From assembly GCF_008107695.1 (NCBI RefSeq), contig NZ_VIRG01000066.1:1449939-1513938 (forward strand): a stretch of DNA of 64,000 bases, read 5' to 3'. Shown one piece after another: positions 17,776 through 26,490 of this stretch. The translations under genes and the position numbers were made by a program. Source of the stretch: Stappia sp. BW2. GTDB lineage: Bacteria > Pseudomonadota > Alphaproteobacteria > Rhizobiales > Stappiaceae. Every line of letters begins with the position of its first letter. Position 1 is the first letter of the stretch. The notes beneath the pieces were generated by a model. The model had not been told where the DNA came from. It saw only the letters and a list, made by a program, of their open reading frames with translations, and searched no databases.

Positions 17776-20211
17776 ATGAAAAGAATAATGAAATTTATGA
17801 CCGACTTGAAATTCGGCTTCAAGGTCGGTGGCGGTTTTCTGGCAGTCTTGCTGTTGACCGCAGTCGTTGGCGGTGTGGGGTTCCTGGCCATTCACGGGCT
17901 GTCCTCACGGTTTGTCGTCGCCGATCATGCCGCCAAGATTGCCGGCGAGATGCAGGCAACATCCCTGACGCGTGAAGACTATCTCAACAATCCATCAGAA
18001 GAGCTCCGCAATTCGGTACTCGAAGGCGTCGAGGCGCTTCAGAGCGAGCTGGAGACCCTGACCGCCGAAGTTGCTGGCGACCCCGCAGCCGAAGCTCAGG
18101 TGGCGGAGGCCTCTGACGCGGTCTCCCGCTTCTCGACAACGTTCGAACAGGTCGCTGCGCAAACGACGCAGCAGGCAGAGCGTCTTGCAACGCTGCGGGA
18201 AAGCACAAGCAATCTTGAATTGCTGGCAGCGAACATCAGCGAAGCTGTTCTGAAAGAGGAAAAGCGCATCAGCGCCGAAGCTTTCGCCGCAAACAGCCGG
18301 CTGGACGATACCAACCAGCTTCAAAGGGCTGCGTTCGAACTGAAGGACGAAGTCGTCAAGATTCACATGCTCTACCTGACGGGCAGCGGCAATATCGACG
18401 GGGAAGAACTCACCGCAGCCATTGATATCGCGCGAGACCTCATCTCTGCCACGAAGCAGATGAAATACAAGCAGATCGACGGCATCGATCGCAAAACCGT
18501 CGGCAAGCTGGCCTCGCAAGCAAACAAGCTGAATGCCGCGCTGGAAAATCTGACCAAGGATCTCGGTTTTTCCGAGGCTTATGAAGCGCGCCTGGCCGTT
18601 GGCACCGCAATCGACGGAATGAACAGCCTGACCGAGGACATTCTCGGGCAGGTCATCCCGGTCGTTTCTCAGGCCAAGACGGATGCGTTGACCGCTTCAA
18701 CCCGTCTGGCGACGGTGCGCTCGATCGCTGAGAAAGCCACCACTTTGAACGAAATGGCTTTGGCGGCTCGCGCAGACACGCTCTACCTCTTCGGATCTTT
18801 CGGCTTTAGCGACCCATCACTCGTGGAACAACAGATTGCTAATCTGGTGGGTCTCCAAAAGGACATGGTCAAATACGCCATGATCCTGCCGGCCGCAGGC
18901 GATGCCATCAAAGGTATTCCGGACTCTGTTGCCACGCTCGACAAGTCCTTCCGCGAAATGCTGGCAACCAAGGCTGATCTGGCAGTTAAGCGCGCTGAAC
19001 TTGACGAGTTGACCCGAAAGGTCGGTGTCGACATCGCTTCGATTTCCTCCGCCCAGTCGGAGGCCGCCAGTTCGGCCTCAACGGCTGCGCAGGTTCAGAT
19101 TGCCGTCACGATCCTGTTCGCCATCCTGGGTGGCATCGGTCTCGCCTTCGTTCTGAACCTGGCGATCACCCGCCCGATCCGCACGATCACCGGCGTCATG
19201 GACCGCCTGGCAAATGGCGACAATGAGGTGGTGATCGCGGGTATCGACCGGGGCGACGAGATCGGCGACATGAGCCGCACAGTGCAGGTGTTCCGCGACA
19301 ACGCCGTCGAGCGGGCTCAGTTGCAGGAGCAGAACGCACGTGAAGAAGCGTCCCGGCATGAACGCCAGGCGCGTATCGACAACCTGATCCAGTCTTTCCG
19401 GACCACGGCGGAAGAAGCGCTCGGCTCGGTGGAAACCACCGCGGGCGGCCTCGACTCGACCGCTCAGGCGCTTACCGAAATTGCCCGGGACAGCGCCGGC
19501 TATGCCAGCGAGACGCAGAGTTCGTCGAACGAGACCACAAACAACGTTCAGACGGTGGCAAGCGCCGCGGAAGAACTGGCGGCTTCCATTGGCGAGATTT
19601 CCCGCCAGGTTGCCCAGACAACCGAAATCGTCGACCGGGCCACCACCGGAACGCGGATCACCAACGAGAAGGTCGAAGGCCTGGCGGAAGCCGCCACCAA
19701 GATCGGCGAAGTCGTGACCCTCATCCAGGCAATTGCAGAACAGACCAACCTGCTGGCACTCAACGCCACCATCGAGGCGGCGCGCGCCGGCGAAGCCGGC
19801 AGGGGCTTCGCGGTTGTTGCGGCCGAGGTGAAGGAACTGGCCACCCAGACGTCCAAGGCCACGGAAGAGATCTCCAGTCAGATCACCGAGATCCAGAACG
19901 CGACCAAGGAATCCGTCATCGCCATTGGCGAGATCGCGGAAACCATGACCGAAGTGAACTCCTACACCACGGCCATCGCTTCGGCTGTCGAACAGCAGGG
20001 CTCTGCCACTGCGGAAATTTCGCAGAACGTGCAGCGTGCGGCGGAAGGGACCAGTGCCGTGTCTTCCTCCATGTCGCAGCTTTCGCAGGCTGTCGACCAG
20101 ACGTCGTCTTCCGCGGACATGGTGCTGTCAGCCTCCGGTGAACTGACCGAAAAGACCGACGAACTGAAGCGTGAAGTCGAACAGTTCCTGTCCGAGGTCG
20201 CCGCAGCCTGA
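17776..20211 (+). CDS. Methyl-accepting chemotaxis protein with large sensor domain
   Basis: This 811-residue receptor has a first membrane helix at about residues 13-38, a long helical ligand-binding region to about residue 440, a second helix ([21 protein letters not shown]), a HAMP domain beginning at [10 protein letters not shown], and a cytoplasmic signalling domain with the conserved hairpin tip ([19 protein letters not shown]). It should report a chemical signal to CheA/CheW. There is no obvious CheR-docking pentapeptide at the C terminus (ends EVAAA). The ATG at 17776 follows a run of six G; a TTG eight codons upstream is less likely. No other chemotaxis gene is adjacent. Confidence 0.9.
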   Translation: MKRIMKFMTDLKFGFKVGGGFLAVLLLTAVVGGVGFLAIHGLSSRFVVADHAAKIAGEMQATSLTREDYLNNPSEELRNSVLEGVEALQSELETLTAEVAGDPAAEAQVAEASDAVSRFSTTFEQVAAQTTQQAERLATLRESTSNLELLAANISEAVLKEEKRISAEAFAANSRLDDTNQLQRAAFELKDEVVKIHMLYLTGSGNIDGEELTAAIDIARDLISATKQMKYKQIDGIDRKTVGKLASQANKLNAALENLTKDLGFSEAYEARLAVGTAIDGMNSLTEDILGQVIPVVSQAKTDALTASTRLATVRSIAEKATTLNEMALAARADTLYLFGSFGFSDPSLVEQQIANLVGLQKDMVKYAMILPAAGDAIKGIPDSVATLDKSFREMLATKADLAVKRAELDELTRKVGVDIASISSAQSEAASSASTAAQVQIAVTILFAILGGIGLAFVLNLAITRPIRTITGVMDRLANGDNEVVIAGIDRGDEIGDMSRTVQVFRDNAVERAQLQEQNAREEASRHERQARIDNLIQSFRTTAEEALGSVETTAGGLDSTAQALTEIARDSAGYASETQSSSNETTNNVQTVASAAEELAASIGEISRQVAQTTEIVDRATTGTRITNEKVEGLAEAATKIGEVVTLIQAIAEQTNLLALNATIEAARAGEAGRGFAVVAAEVKELATQTSKATEEISSQITEIQNATKESVIAIGEIAETMTEVNSYTTAIASAVEQQGSATAEISQNVQRAAEGTSAVSSSMSQLSQAVDQTSSSADMVLSASGELTEKTDELKREVEQFLSEVAAA

Positions 20212-20227
20212 TACAGAAATTTCGACC

Positions 20228-20268
20228 CAAAAGGGCGGGTGAGCTTCGGCTCCCTGCCCTTTTCTTTT
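20228..20268 (+). terminator. Rho-independent terminator after the chemoreceptor gene
   Basis: The hairpin has arms AAAAGGGCgGG and CCtGCCCTTTT around a short GC loop, with a T-rich tail (TTTTCTTTT). Confidence 0.85.
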
Positions 20269-20419
20269 GCGCTGGACCGGACCACTGCCCGCACAGACCG
20301 CTGTCTTGGCTGCGCTAGAGAGCGGCCACGAAACGCCTTGAACGAATGCGTTCGAAAGCCGAAGCGGCAATCGGATCCGACCCGCCGAAACGTCTAATCT
20401 ACTTCCAAATGAAGGCAGG

Positions 20420-21424
20420 ATGTTTTATGGCGGAACAAACTTCAAATCAGACAGAAAACGAGTGAGACCCGTGGCGGATCAGACCAGTGCCTCCACCTAT
20501 GCCCCTTCCGGCAAGCCTGCACACCAGAGCTGGCCGGTGATCCTGGAAACCAAAGGCTGGAAGGATTATCGGCTTCTGGACATGGGACAGGGCGAAAAGC
20601 TGGAGCGCTATGGCCGGTTCACCATCGTGCGTCCGGAACCGCAGGCCATGGGGTCGCGCCGGCTGAAGGAAAGCGTCTGGAACCGAGCCGATGCGGTCTT
20701 TTCCGGCGATACGGAAGAAGAAGGCCCGGGCCGCTGGAAGTTCTCCGGCAGCGTTCCGGAAACCTGGCCGATGTCCTTTGGCCCGGTGCGGTATAACGGC
20801 CGCTTCATGTCGTTCCGCCATGTGGGCGTTTTCCCCGAACAGGCTGCCCATTGGGAATGGGTCAACGGCAAGATCCGCGCCGAACGCGAGCGCGCGCCGG
20901 AAAAGCCACTGAAGATCCTCAACCTCTTCGGCTACACCGGCCTTGCCTCGCTGCTGCCGGCAACGGAGGGGGCACAGGTGACCCATGTGGACGCCTCCAA
21001 GAAGGCCATCGGCTATGCCCGCGAGAACCAGGAAATGTCCGGTCTTGAAGATCTGCCGATCCGCTGGATCTGCGAGGACGCGTCAAAATTCGTTGCTCGC
21101 GAAGTCCGACGCGGCAACACCTATGACGGCATCATTCTCGACCCGCCGAAATATGGCCGTGGCCCGAAGGGCGAAGTCTGGGACATCTACACCAGCCTGC
21201 CGGGCATGCTGGCTGATCTGAAGCAGCTTCTGGCCAAGGATGCCCTGTTCATGATCCTGACTGCCTATGCGATCCGTTCCAGCTTTGTGTCCATTCATGA
21301 ACTGATGGCCGAAACCCTGGACACCGAAGGCGGCTTGCTGGAGTCCGGCGAACTGGTCATCCGCGAGGAAGACGGCAAACGTGCCCTGTCGACATCGCTC
21401 TTTTCGCGCTGGAGCAGCAGATGA
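20420..21424 (+). CDS. SAM-dependent class I methyltransferase, RlmI/RlmK-like
   Basis: This product of up to 334 residues belongs to the COG1092-type rRNA methyltransferases. Its core includes the SAM-binding NLFGYTGLASLLPA, VDASKKAIGYAREN and the catalytic-type motif LDPPKYGRG. Its likely target is 23S rRNA by analogy with RlmI/RlmK; no PUA domain is seen at the N terminus. The start is uncertain: ATG 20420 has its AAGGCAGG too close, while GTG 20471 lies just after the small upstream frame. The stop overlaps the next methyltransferase gene by ATGA. Confidence 0.75.
   Translation: MFYGGTNFKSDRKRVRPVADQTSASTYAPSGKPAHQSWPVILETKGWKDYRLLDMGQGEKLERYGRFTIVRPEPQAMGSRRLKESVWNRADAVFSGDTEEEGPGRWKFSGSVPETWPMSFGPVRYNGRFMSFRHVGVFPEQAAHWEWVNGKIRAERERAPEKPLKILNLFGYTGLASLLPATEGAQVTHVDASKKAIGYARENQEMSGLEDLPIRWICEDASKFVAREVRRGNTYDGIILDPPKYGRGPKGEVWDIYTSLPGMLADLKQLLAKDALFMILTAYAIRSSFVSIHELMAETLDTEGGLLESGELVIREEDGKRALSTSLFSRWSSR
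20427..20465 (+). CDS. Possible 12-residue leader peptide
   Basis: ATG at 20427 has the best ribosome site in this stretch (AAGGCAGG seven bases upstream) and encodes MAEQTSNQTENE before a TGA. A GTG for the methyltransferase frame lies five bases after that stop. This could be a translated upstream frame coupled to the methyltransferase, or the displaced original N terminus after a small frameshift. I cannot decide between these. Confidence 0.35.
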   Translation: MAEQTSNQTENE

Positions 21425-22248
21425 TCGAAAAACGCCAGGGCGCAGTGAAACAGATCACCAGCCATTCCAACCCGATCGTCAAGGAAATCAAGGGGCTTGT
21501 CGCGCAGCGCAAGCACCGCAGCCAGACCGGCCTGTTCGTGGCCGAAGGCCTGAAACTGGCGACCGACGCGCTGGAAGCCGGCTGGAGCGTTCGCTATCTG
21601 GCTCTTGGCCCGGAAGCACGGGACAATCCCGTTGCGCAAAAAGCCGCCGCTGCCGCCAAGGCGCGCGGCGCGCTGATCCTGGAAGTGTCCACCGCCGTCA
21701 TGTCCGCCATGACCCGCAAGGACAATCCGCAAATGGTTGTCGGCGTCTATGAGCAGAAGCTTCTGGGGCCCCGCGACATCGAGCCCTCCGGCACCACGCT
21801 CTGGGTCGCGCTCGACCGGGTTCGCGACCCGGGCAACCTTGGCACCATCATCCGCACCGTGGATGCTGTCGGCGGTGCCGGTGTCATGCTCGTGGGCGAT
21901 TGTACCGACCCCTTTGCCGTGGAAGCGGTGCGCGCCACCATGGGCTCGCTTTTTCACGTGCCGCTGGCAAAACTCGGCAAGGACGACTTCAAGGCCCTTG
22001 CTGAAAAGTGGCCCGGCACTGTCGCAGCAACCCATCTGAAAGGGTCTGTCGACTATCGCACCCCCGATTACGCAGAGCCGGTTCTGCTGGTTATGGGCAA
22101 CGAGCAAAAAGGGCTGGAAGACGATATGGCAGCGGCTTGCCGCACGCTGATCCGCATTCCGCAGGTCGGCCAGGCCGACAGTCTGAATCTCGCCGTTGCC
22201 ACGGGCGTCGCGCTTTACGAAATTCGTCGCAAACACCTGGAGCTCTAG
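21421..22248 (+). CDS. TrmH/SpoU-family RNA 2'-O-methyltransferase
   Basis: This 275-residue SPOUT enzyme methylates a ribose in tRNA or rRNA. An N-terminal substrate-binding domain (about 1-100, with NPIVKEIKGL and LFVAEGLKL) is followed by the knotted catalytic domain. All three motifs are visible: DRVRDPGNLGTIIRT, LLVMGNEQKGL and IPQVGQADSLNLAVATG. It overlaps the preceding methyltransferase by four bases and is followed five bases later by an SDR gene, so the three form one operon. The exact target nucleotide cannot be read from sequence. Confidence 0.88.
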   Translation: MIEKRQGAVKQITSHSNPIVKEIKGLVAQRKHRSQTGLFVAEGLKLATDALEAGWSVRYLALGPEARDNPVAQKAAAAAKARGALILEVSTAVMSAMTRKDNPQMVVGVYEQKLLGPRDIEPSGTTLWVALDRVRDPGNLGTIIRTVDAVGGAGVMLVGDCTDPFAVEAVRATMGSLFHVPLAKLGKDDFKALAEKWPGTVAATHLKGSVDYRTPDYAEPVLLVMGNEQKGLEDDMAAACRTLIRIPQVGQADSLNLAVATGVALYEIRRKHLEL

Positions 22249-22253
22249 AACGC

Positions 22254-23111
22254 ATGCGTCTGTTCATCTTTGGCACCGGTTTTTCCTCAAAGGCCTTCGT
22301 GGAGGAAGTGCGCGACCAGTTCGAGTGGATCGGCGGCACAACGCGTTCTCCGGAAAAGGCGGACGCGCTGCGGGACCTTGGGGTCGAGCCGTTCATCTTC
22401 GACGGAGAAGCGCAGGGCGAAGGAATTGCCGACGCTCTGAAAACCGCGACCCACGTTCTGGTGTCGATCGCCCCGAACGAGGCTGGCGATCCGGTTCTGA
22501 ACCAATATGCCAGCGACATTGCAGCGGCAAAACCACACTGGATCGGCTATCTGTCCACCGTCGGCGTTTATGGCAATCATGATGGTGCGTGGGTCGATGA
22601 AGAGACACCGCTGAACCCGGTTTCCAAGCGCTCCGTCCAGCGCGTCGCCGCAGAAGAAGCGTGGCTGGCATTTGCCGCAAAGAACGATCTGCCGGTCCAG
22701 ATTTTCCGCCTCTCCGGCATCTATGGCTCGGGTCGGAATGCGTTCGAGAACTTCAAGAAAGGCACCGCTCGGCGCCTTGTGAAGCCGGGACAGGTGTTCA
22801 ATCGCATTCACGTTGCCGACATCGCCGGTGCCCTGAAGGCAGCCATGGCAAAACCGTCGACGCGTGTTTTCAACGTAACGGACGATGAACCGGCCCCGCC
22901 CCAGGATGTGGTTGCCTTTGCCGCGCAGCTTCTGGGCGTCGAAGCACCACCGGAAATCCCGTTCGAAACCGCGGATCTCTCGCCGATGGCCAGATCGTTC
23001 TATGGTGAGAACAAACGGGTTTCCAACAAGCGCCTCAAGGAAGAGCTTGGGTTTACGTTCCGCTATCCGGACTACCGCACGGCCCTGAAGGCCCTGCTGA
23101 AGACAGTGTGA
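22254..23111 (+). CDS. NAD(P)-dependent epimerase/SDR, YeeZ-like
   Basis: This is a 285-residue Rossmann-fold protein of the atypical/extended SDR group. The nucleotide loop at the N terminus is FIFGTGFSSKAF, followed by ISTVGVYG-like YLSTVGVYG and a downstream RLSGIYGSGR, both typical of YeeZ relatives. The enzymatic role of this subfamily is unknown. The ATG lies five bases after the SpoU stop. A nucleotide-sugar or small-carbonyl substrate is possible but unproven. Confidence 0.78.
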   Translation: MRLFIFGTGFSSKAFVEEVRDQFEWIGGTTRSPEKADALRDLGVEPFIFDGEAQGEGIADALKTATHVLVSIAPNEAGDPVLNQYASDIAAAKPHWIGYLSTVGVYGNHDGAWVDEETPLNPVSKRSVQRVAAEEAWLAFAAKNDLPVQIFRLSGIYGSGRNAFENFKKGTARRLVKPGQVFNRIHVADIAGALKAAMAKPSTRVFNVTDDEPAPPQDVVAFAAQLLGVEAPPEIPFETADLSPMARSFYGENKRVSNKRLKEELGFTFRYPDYRTALKALLKTV

Positions 23112-23210
23112 TCCCTTTCGCCAGGGTTTGCCCAGAGCGCCGGCTGCAACGCGCTCCAAGACAGGCAAGCGGCGGCACGCTCTTAGCGCGCCACCTGCTA
23201 TTTTAGCCTT

Positions 23211-23846
23211 TTACTTGGGCTGCGGAACGACCCGCAGGTAAGGCTTCAGGGTCTTCCAGCCTTCGGGAAATTTTTCCTTCGCCTCCTCATCGCTCACCGC
23301 CGGAACGATGATGACATCCTCACTGGACACCCAGTTGGCCGGAGTTGCGACCTTGTGTGCGGACGTGAGCTGCAGACTGTCGATCACGCGGATGACTTCA
23401 TCGAAGTTCCGGCCCGTGGAGGCCGGGTATTCAATCTTCAGCTTGATCTTCTTGTCCGGACCGATGACGAACAGCGAGCGCACGGTCAGTGTGTCATTGG
23501 CATTGGGATGGATCATGCCGTAAGCGGTCGCCACCTTGCGATCCGGATCGGCGATCAACGGAAAGTTCAGCGCGACGCCTTGCGTGTCGGCAATATCGCC
23601 GACCCAGGCGCGGTGATCCTCGATAGGGTCGACCGAAACGCCGAAAACCTTGACGCCTCGGGCTTCGAACTTGTCCTTGAGCTTCGCGGTCATCCCCAGT
23701 TCGGTGGTACAGACCGGCGTGAAGTCCTTCGGGTGGGAAAACAGAACCGCCCAGGATCCCTCGATCGCCTCGTGAAAACGGATCGGACCATCCGTGCTGT
23801 CGGCTTCGAAATCCGGTGCCTCGTCTCCGAGCAATAGTGCAGACAT
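23211..23846 (-). CDS. 1-Cys peroxiredoxin (Prx6 type)
   Basis: This 211-residue peroxidase detoxifies hydrogen peroxide and organic hydroperoxides. The peroxidatic Cys is C46 in the motif HPKDFTPVCTTE. It is the only cysteine in the protein, which identifies the 1-Cys class needing an outside thiol reductant. The C-terminal dimerisation extension of Prx6 is present (WVSSEDVIIVP). The ATG at 23844-23846 follows GAGGAG; a longer frame exists but lacks a ribosome site. It is a single gene, converging on the YeeZ-like gene. Confidence 0.92.
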   Translation of the reverse strand: MSALLLGDEAPDFEADSTDGPIRFHEAIEGSWAVLFSHPKDFTPVCTTELGMTAKLKDKFEARGVKVFGVSVDPIEDHRAWVGDIADTQGVALNFPLIADPDRKVATAYGMIHPNANDTLTVRSLFVIGPDKKIKLKIEYPASTGRNFDEVIRVIDSLQLTSAHKVATPANWVSSEDVIIVPAVSDEEAKEKFPEGWKTLKPYLRVVPQPK

Positions 23847-24057
23847 GAATGAGCTCCTCAAAATTACGGACCGCAAGATCAGTTTCGCGGCAGATTACCC
23901 TTCAGTTTTTGCGTAGCCTTGTCGAGTCTTCCAGCGTTAACCGGCCAAGGGCAAATGAACGCAGGGGTTGACGTTGCGGTGTTCAGCCCCCAGTTTCCAG
24001 TCAAGATAAGGCGGGAAATTTCGCTACATAATTCAAAAACTTGCATGGGAGACCCTA

Positions 24058-24516
24058 ATGACCACCTGGCGCATCTACTTGTCCGGCGAAATCCATACCG
24101 ACTGGCGAGACAAGATCATGGATGGCGCTGCTGCGCTCAAGCTGCCGGTGGAATTTTCATCTCCCGTCACCGATCACGATGCCAGCGACGATTGCGGCGC
24201 TGCCATTCTGGGCGGTGAGGACAAAAAGTTCTGGTACGACCACAAGGGCGCGAAGGTGAACGCGCTCCGAACACGGACACTGCTGGAAAAGGCCGACATC
24301 GTCGTCGTCCGCTTTGGCGACAAATACAAGCAGTGGAACGCGGCGTTCGATGCAGGCTATGCGGCCGCGCTCGGAAAGTCGCTGATCGTCGTCCACGACC
24401 CGTCGCTGACGCATCCGCTCAAGGAAGTTGACGCAGCTGCATTAGCGGTTGCCGAAACGTCCGAACAAGTCGTCGATATTCTCAAATATGTTATACTGGG
24501 AAAGCTCAATCGCTGA
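24058..24516 (+). CDS. YtoQ-family protein
   Basis: This 152-residue cytosolic protein matches the YtoQ family: WRIYLSGEIHTDWR at the N terminus, SPVTDHDASDDCG, and a nucleotide-deoxyribosyltransferase-like fold hinted at by ADIVVVRFGDKYKQWNAAFDAGYAAALGK. The function of the family is unknown. Relation to the nucleoside 2-deoxyribosyltransferase-like fold is an inference from the conserved Asp/Gly pattern. GGGAG precedes the ATG. Confidence 0.8.
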   Translation: MTTWRIYLSGEIHTDWRDKIMDGAAALKLPVEFSSPVTDHDASDDCGAAILGGEDKKFWYDHKGAKVNALRTRTLLEKADIVVVRFGDKYKQWNAAFDAGYAAALGKSLIVVHDPSLTHPLKEVDAAALAVAETSEQVVDILKYVILGKLNR

Positions 24517-24629
24517 GCAGGTCTTGAAATTAACCATTTCATTACCATATCAATAGACACTATGGAAAAGCCCGGGGTTTTTTCCGGGCATCCAGACCCC
24601 AGCCAAATGGAACGGCTTCTTGAAGCGAG

Positions 24630-24648
24630 GCAGTCGCAGAACGACTGC
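24630..24648 (+). other. Leader hairpin before the cold-shock-like gene
   Basis: GCAGTCG, loop cagaa, CGACTGC form a stable hairpin about 140 bases upstream of the cold-shock-like start. Structured leaders are common on csp mRNAs, but the transcript start here is unknown. Confidence 0.35.
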
Positions 24649-24786
24649 ACGCGTCGATGTCCAGTTCCGGCCAGGGTCTGAGAAGTACTTTAGTATTATC
24701 ATCAACACTGTCATCAAGGCGTTGAAAAAGGCAGATATGACTGCCCCTCGTATGCCAAGGATGACAAAATTTAGAAAGAAGACTCC

Positions 24787-24987
24787 ATGCTGCATGGAAA
24801 CGTGAAATGGTTCGATAATCGCCGAGGTATCGGTACGATCGAACCGCAGGACGGCAAGGACATCCTTGTCGACATTCTGGCCCTGCGCCGGTCCGGTATC
24901 GACACTCTGACGGAAGGCCAACTCGTGGCATTCGATCTGGAGTGGAGACGCGGCCAGATGGTGGCTGAAGACCTGAAAGTCCTGTAA
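24787..24987 (+). CDS. Divergent cold-shock-domain protein
   Basis: The 66-residue product has the cold-shock fold signature (GNVKWFDNRRGIGTIEP near the N terminus, then an EGQLVAFDLEWRRGQM segment). Key nucleic-acid-binding aromatics are lost: RNP1, normally K-G-F/Y-G-F-I, reads RGIGTI, and RNP2, normally V-F-V-H, reads ILVD. RNA or DNA binding may be weak or altered. A purine-rich AGAAAGAAGA lies upstream of the ATG. It ends in a strong terminator just before the TPR-methyltransferase gene. Confidence 0.75.
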   Translation: MLHGNVKWFDNRRGIGTIEPQDGKDILVDILALRRSGIDTLTEGQLVAFDLEWRRGQMVAEDLKVL

Positions 24988-25014
24988 GGTCACTTACAGG
25001 TCATTACCGGGTAC

Positions 25015-25039
25015 AAGGGCGGTTCGACCGCCCTTTTTT
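25015..25039 (+). terminator. Rho-independent terminator after the cold-shock-like gene
   Basis: AAGGGCGGT, loop TCG, ACCGCCCTT, then a run of T. Confidence 0.9.
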
Positions 25040-25066
25040 ATTGTGAAATTTTTGTCGGAGTTGTTC

Positions 25067-26380
25067 ATGGACCTTGATACCAGGCTGCAGGAAGGGGTGA
25101 GCGCTCATCGGAGCGGTAATCTGGAAGCGGCGCTGGCGGCCTATAAGGACGTCCTGACCGCCGAGCCGGACCATGCCGACGGGCTGCATTTCCTCGGTCT
25201 TCTCCATTTCGATGCCGGCAAGGCGGACAATGCGATCGTCCTGATCCGCAAGTCGCTGGAAAACAACAGCCGCAATGCGGCCGCGTACAACAATCTCGGC
25301 AACATCCTGAAGCTCGAGAGCAGGTCCGACGAAGCGCTTGAGGCTTATGTCCGGGCGGTGGAGATCGAACCACGTCATGAGGAGGCCTGGAGCAACATTA
25401 CCGTGATGCTGGAGGGCACCACAAAGAACGACGACCTCTTGCCCATCCTGACGGAAATCGTCCGGCTGGATCCGGACAATCCGAATGCCTGGCACAATTA
25501 CGGCCTGTCGCTGATGCTGGCCGGACGCCGGCACGAAGCGGCCGATGCCCTGGAACGCTGCCTGGAATTCGGGGCGGACGTCTGGTCCGATCCGGTCTGG
25601 CACGCGCGCGTCCTGTGTTCTCTTGGCCGCAAGGACCGCGCCATCGAGCACCTGGAGGGTGTCGTCGCCGCCGATCCGGACAACAAGGTTGCCAGCTATC
25701 AGCTGGCGGCTGTGCGCGGCGACACGATGGACCACGCCCCAGAAGACTATGTCAAAGACCATTTCGACAGTTTTTCCGAAAGCTTCGACGAGGTGTTGAC
25801 GAACCTCGGCTACCGCGCGCCGGAACTGGTCGCTGCGGAAGTTGCGCTGCTGGCCGCGACACGGCAGACCCCGTTTCAGGATGTGGTCGATCTTGGTTGC
25901 GGCACGGGCCTGTGCGGCCCCTTGATCCGTGCGTATTGCGTCAAGCTCACCGGTATTGATCTGTCGCCAGGGATGCTGCGCAAGGCGGCTGCACTGAATG
26001 TGTTCGATTTTCTGGTGGAAGGTGAACTGGTCGAGTTTCTGACATCCGATCTGCCGACCCGGTTCGACCTTGGCGTTTGCGTCGATACCCTGTGTTACAT
26101 CGGCGATCTGCAGCCCTTCATGAACGCGCTCGCCGGCGCATTGCAGCCTGGCGGCGTGCTGATTGCCAGCGTTGAACACCTCGATGATCCGTCCGGCCCC
26201 GATTACAGGGTCGACCCGACGGGCCGGTATGCCCACACGCCCGCCTATCTCAAGCGAACAGCAGAGATGGCAGGGATGATTTACGAAACAGAGAAACCCG
26301 TGGTGCTGCGCCAGGAGCTTGGCAACGAAGTCCACGGTTTGATTTTCCGCCTGCGAAAGCCTGACATCGCTTCGCAGTGA
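25067..26380 (+). CDS. TPR-repeat protein fused to a SAM-dependent methyltransferase
   Basis: This 437-residue protein has about six tetratricopeptide units in residues 1-225 (for example AAYNNLGNILKLESRSDEALEAY and AWHNYGLSLMLAGRRHEAADAL) and a class I methyltransferase in about 250-420. The SAM motif is VVDLGCGTGLCGPLI, followed by TGIDLSPGML. Such fusions probably methylate a small molecule or a protein held by the TPR scaffold; the target is unknown. The ATG at 25067 follows GGAG; a GTG eight codons earlier lies in the terminator tail and is unlikely. A radical SAM gene follows 110 bp later. Confidence 0.85.
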   Translation: MDLDTRLQEGVSAHRSGNLEAALAAYKDVLTAEPDHADGLHFLGLLHFDAGKADNAIVLIRKSLENNSRNAAAYNNLGNILKLESRSDEALEAYVRAVEIEPRHEEAWSNITVMLEGTTKNDDLLPILTEIVRLDPDNPNAWHNYGLSLMLAGRRHEAADALERCLEFGADVWSDPVWHARVLCSLGRKDRAIEHLEGVVAADPDNKVASYQLAAVRGDTMDHAPEDYVKDHFDSFSESFDEVLTNLGYRAPELVAAEVALLAATRQTPFQDVVDLGCGTGLCGPLIRAYCVKLTGIDLSPGMLRKAAALNVFDFLVEGELVEFLTSDLPTRFDLGVCVDTLCYIGDLQPFMNALAGALQPGGVLIASVEHLDDPSGPDYRVDPTGRYAHTPAYLKRTAEMAGMIYETEKPVVLRQELGNEVHGLIFRLRKPDIASQ

Positions 26381-26490
26381 CGAACAGTACAGGCGGGAAG
26401 CCACGAAAGCTGTTATATGCGGTTGTGCCGAGGCGTAAAGTTGTTACGGTGTCGCCGTTGGGAACGAGTGTCCGTTTGGAGGGACCCTTA

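Noticed and set aside
24570..24589. Hairpin GCCCGG-ggtttttt-CCGGGC after ytoQ
   Set aside because: The T run is inside the loop and no T-tract follows on the plus strand; read on the minus strand it looks like a terminator, but no minus-strand gene feeds it.
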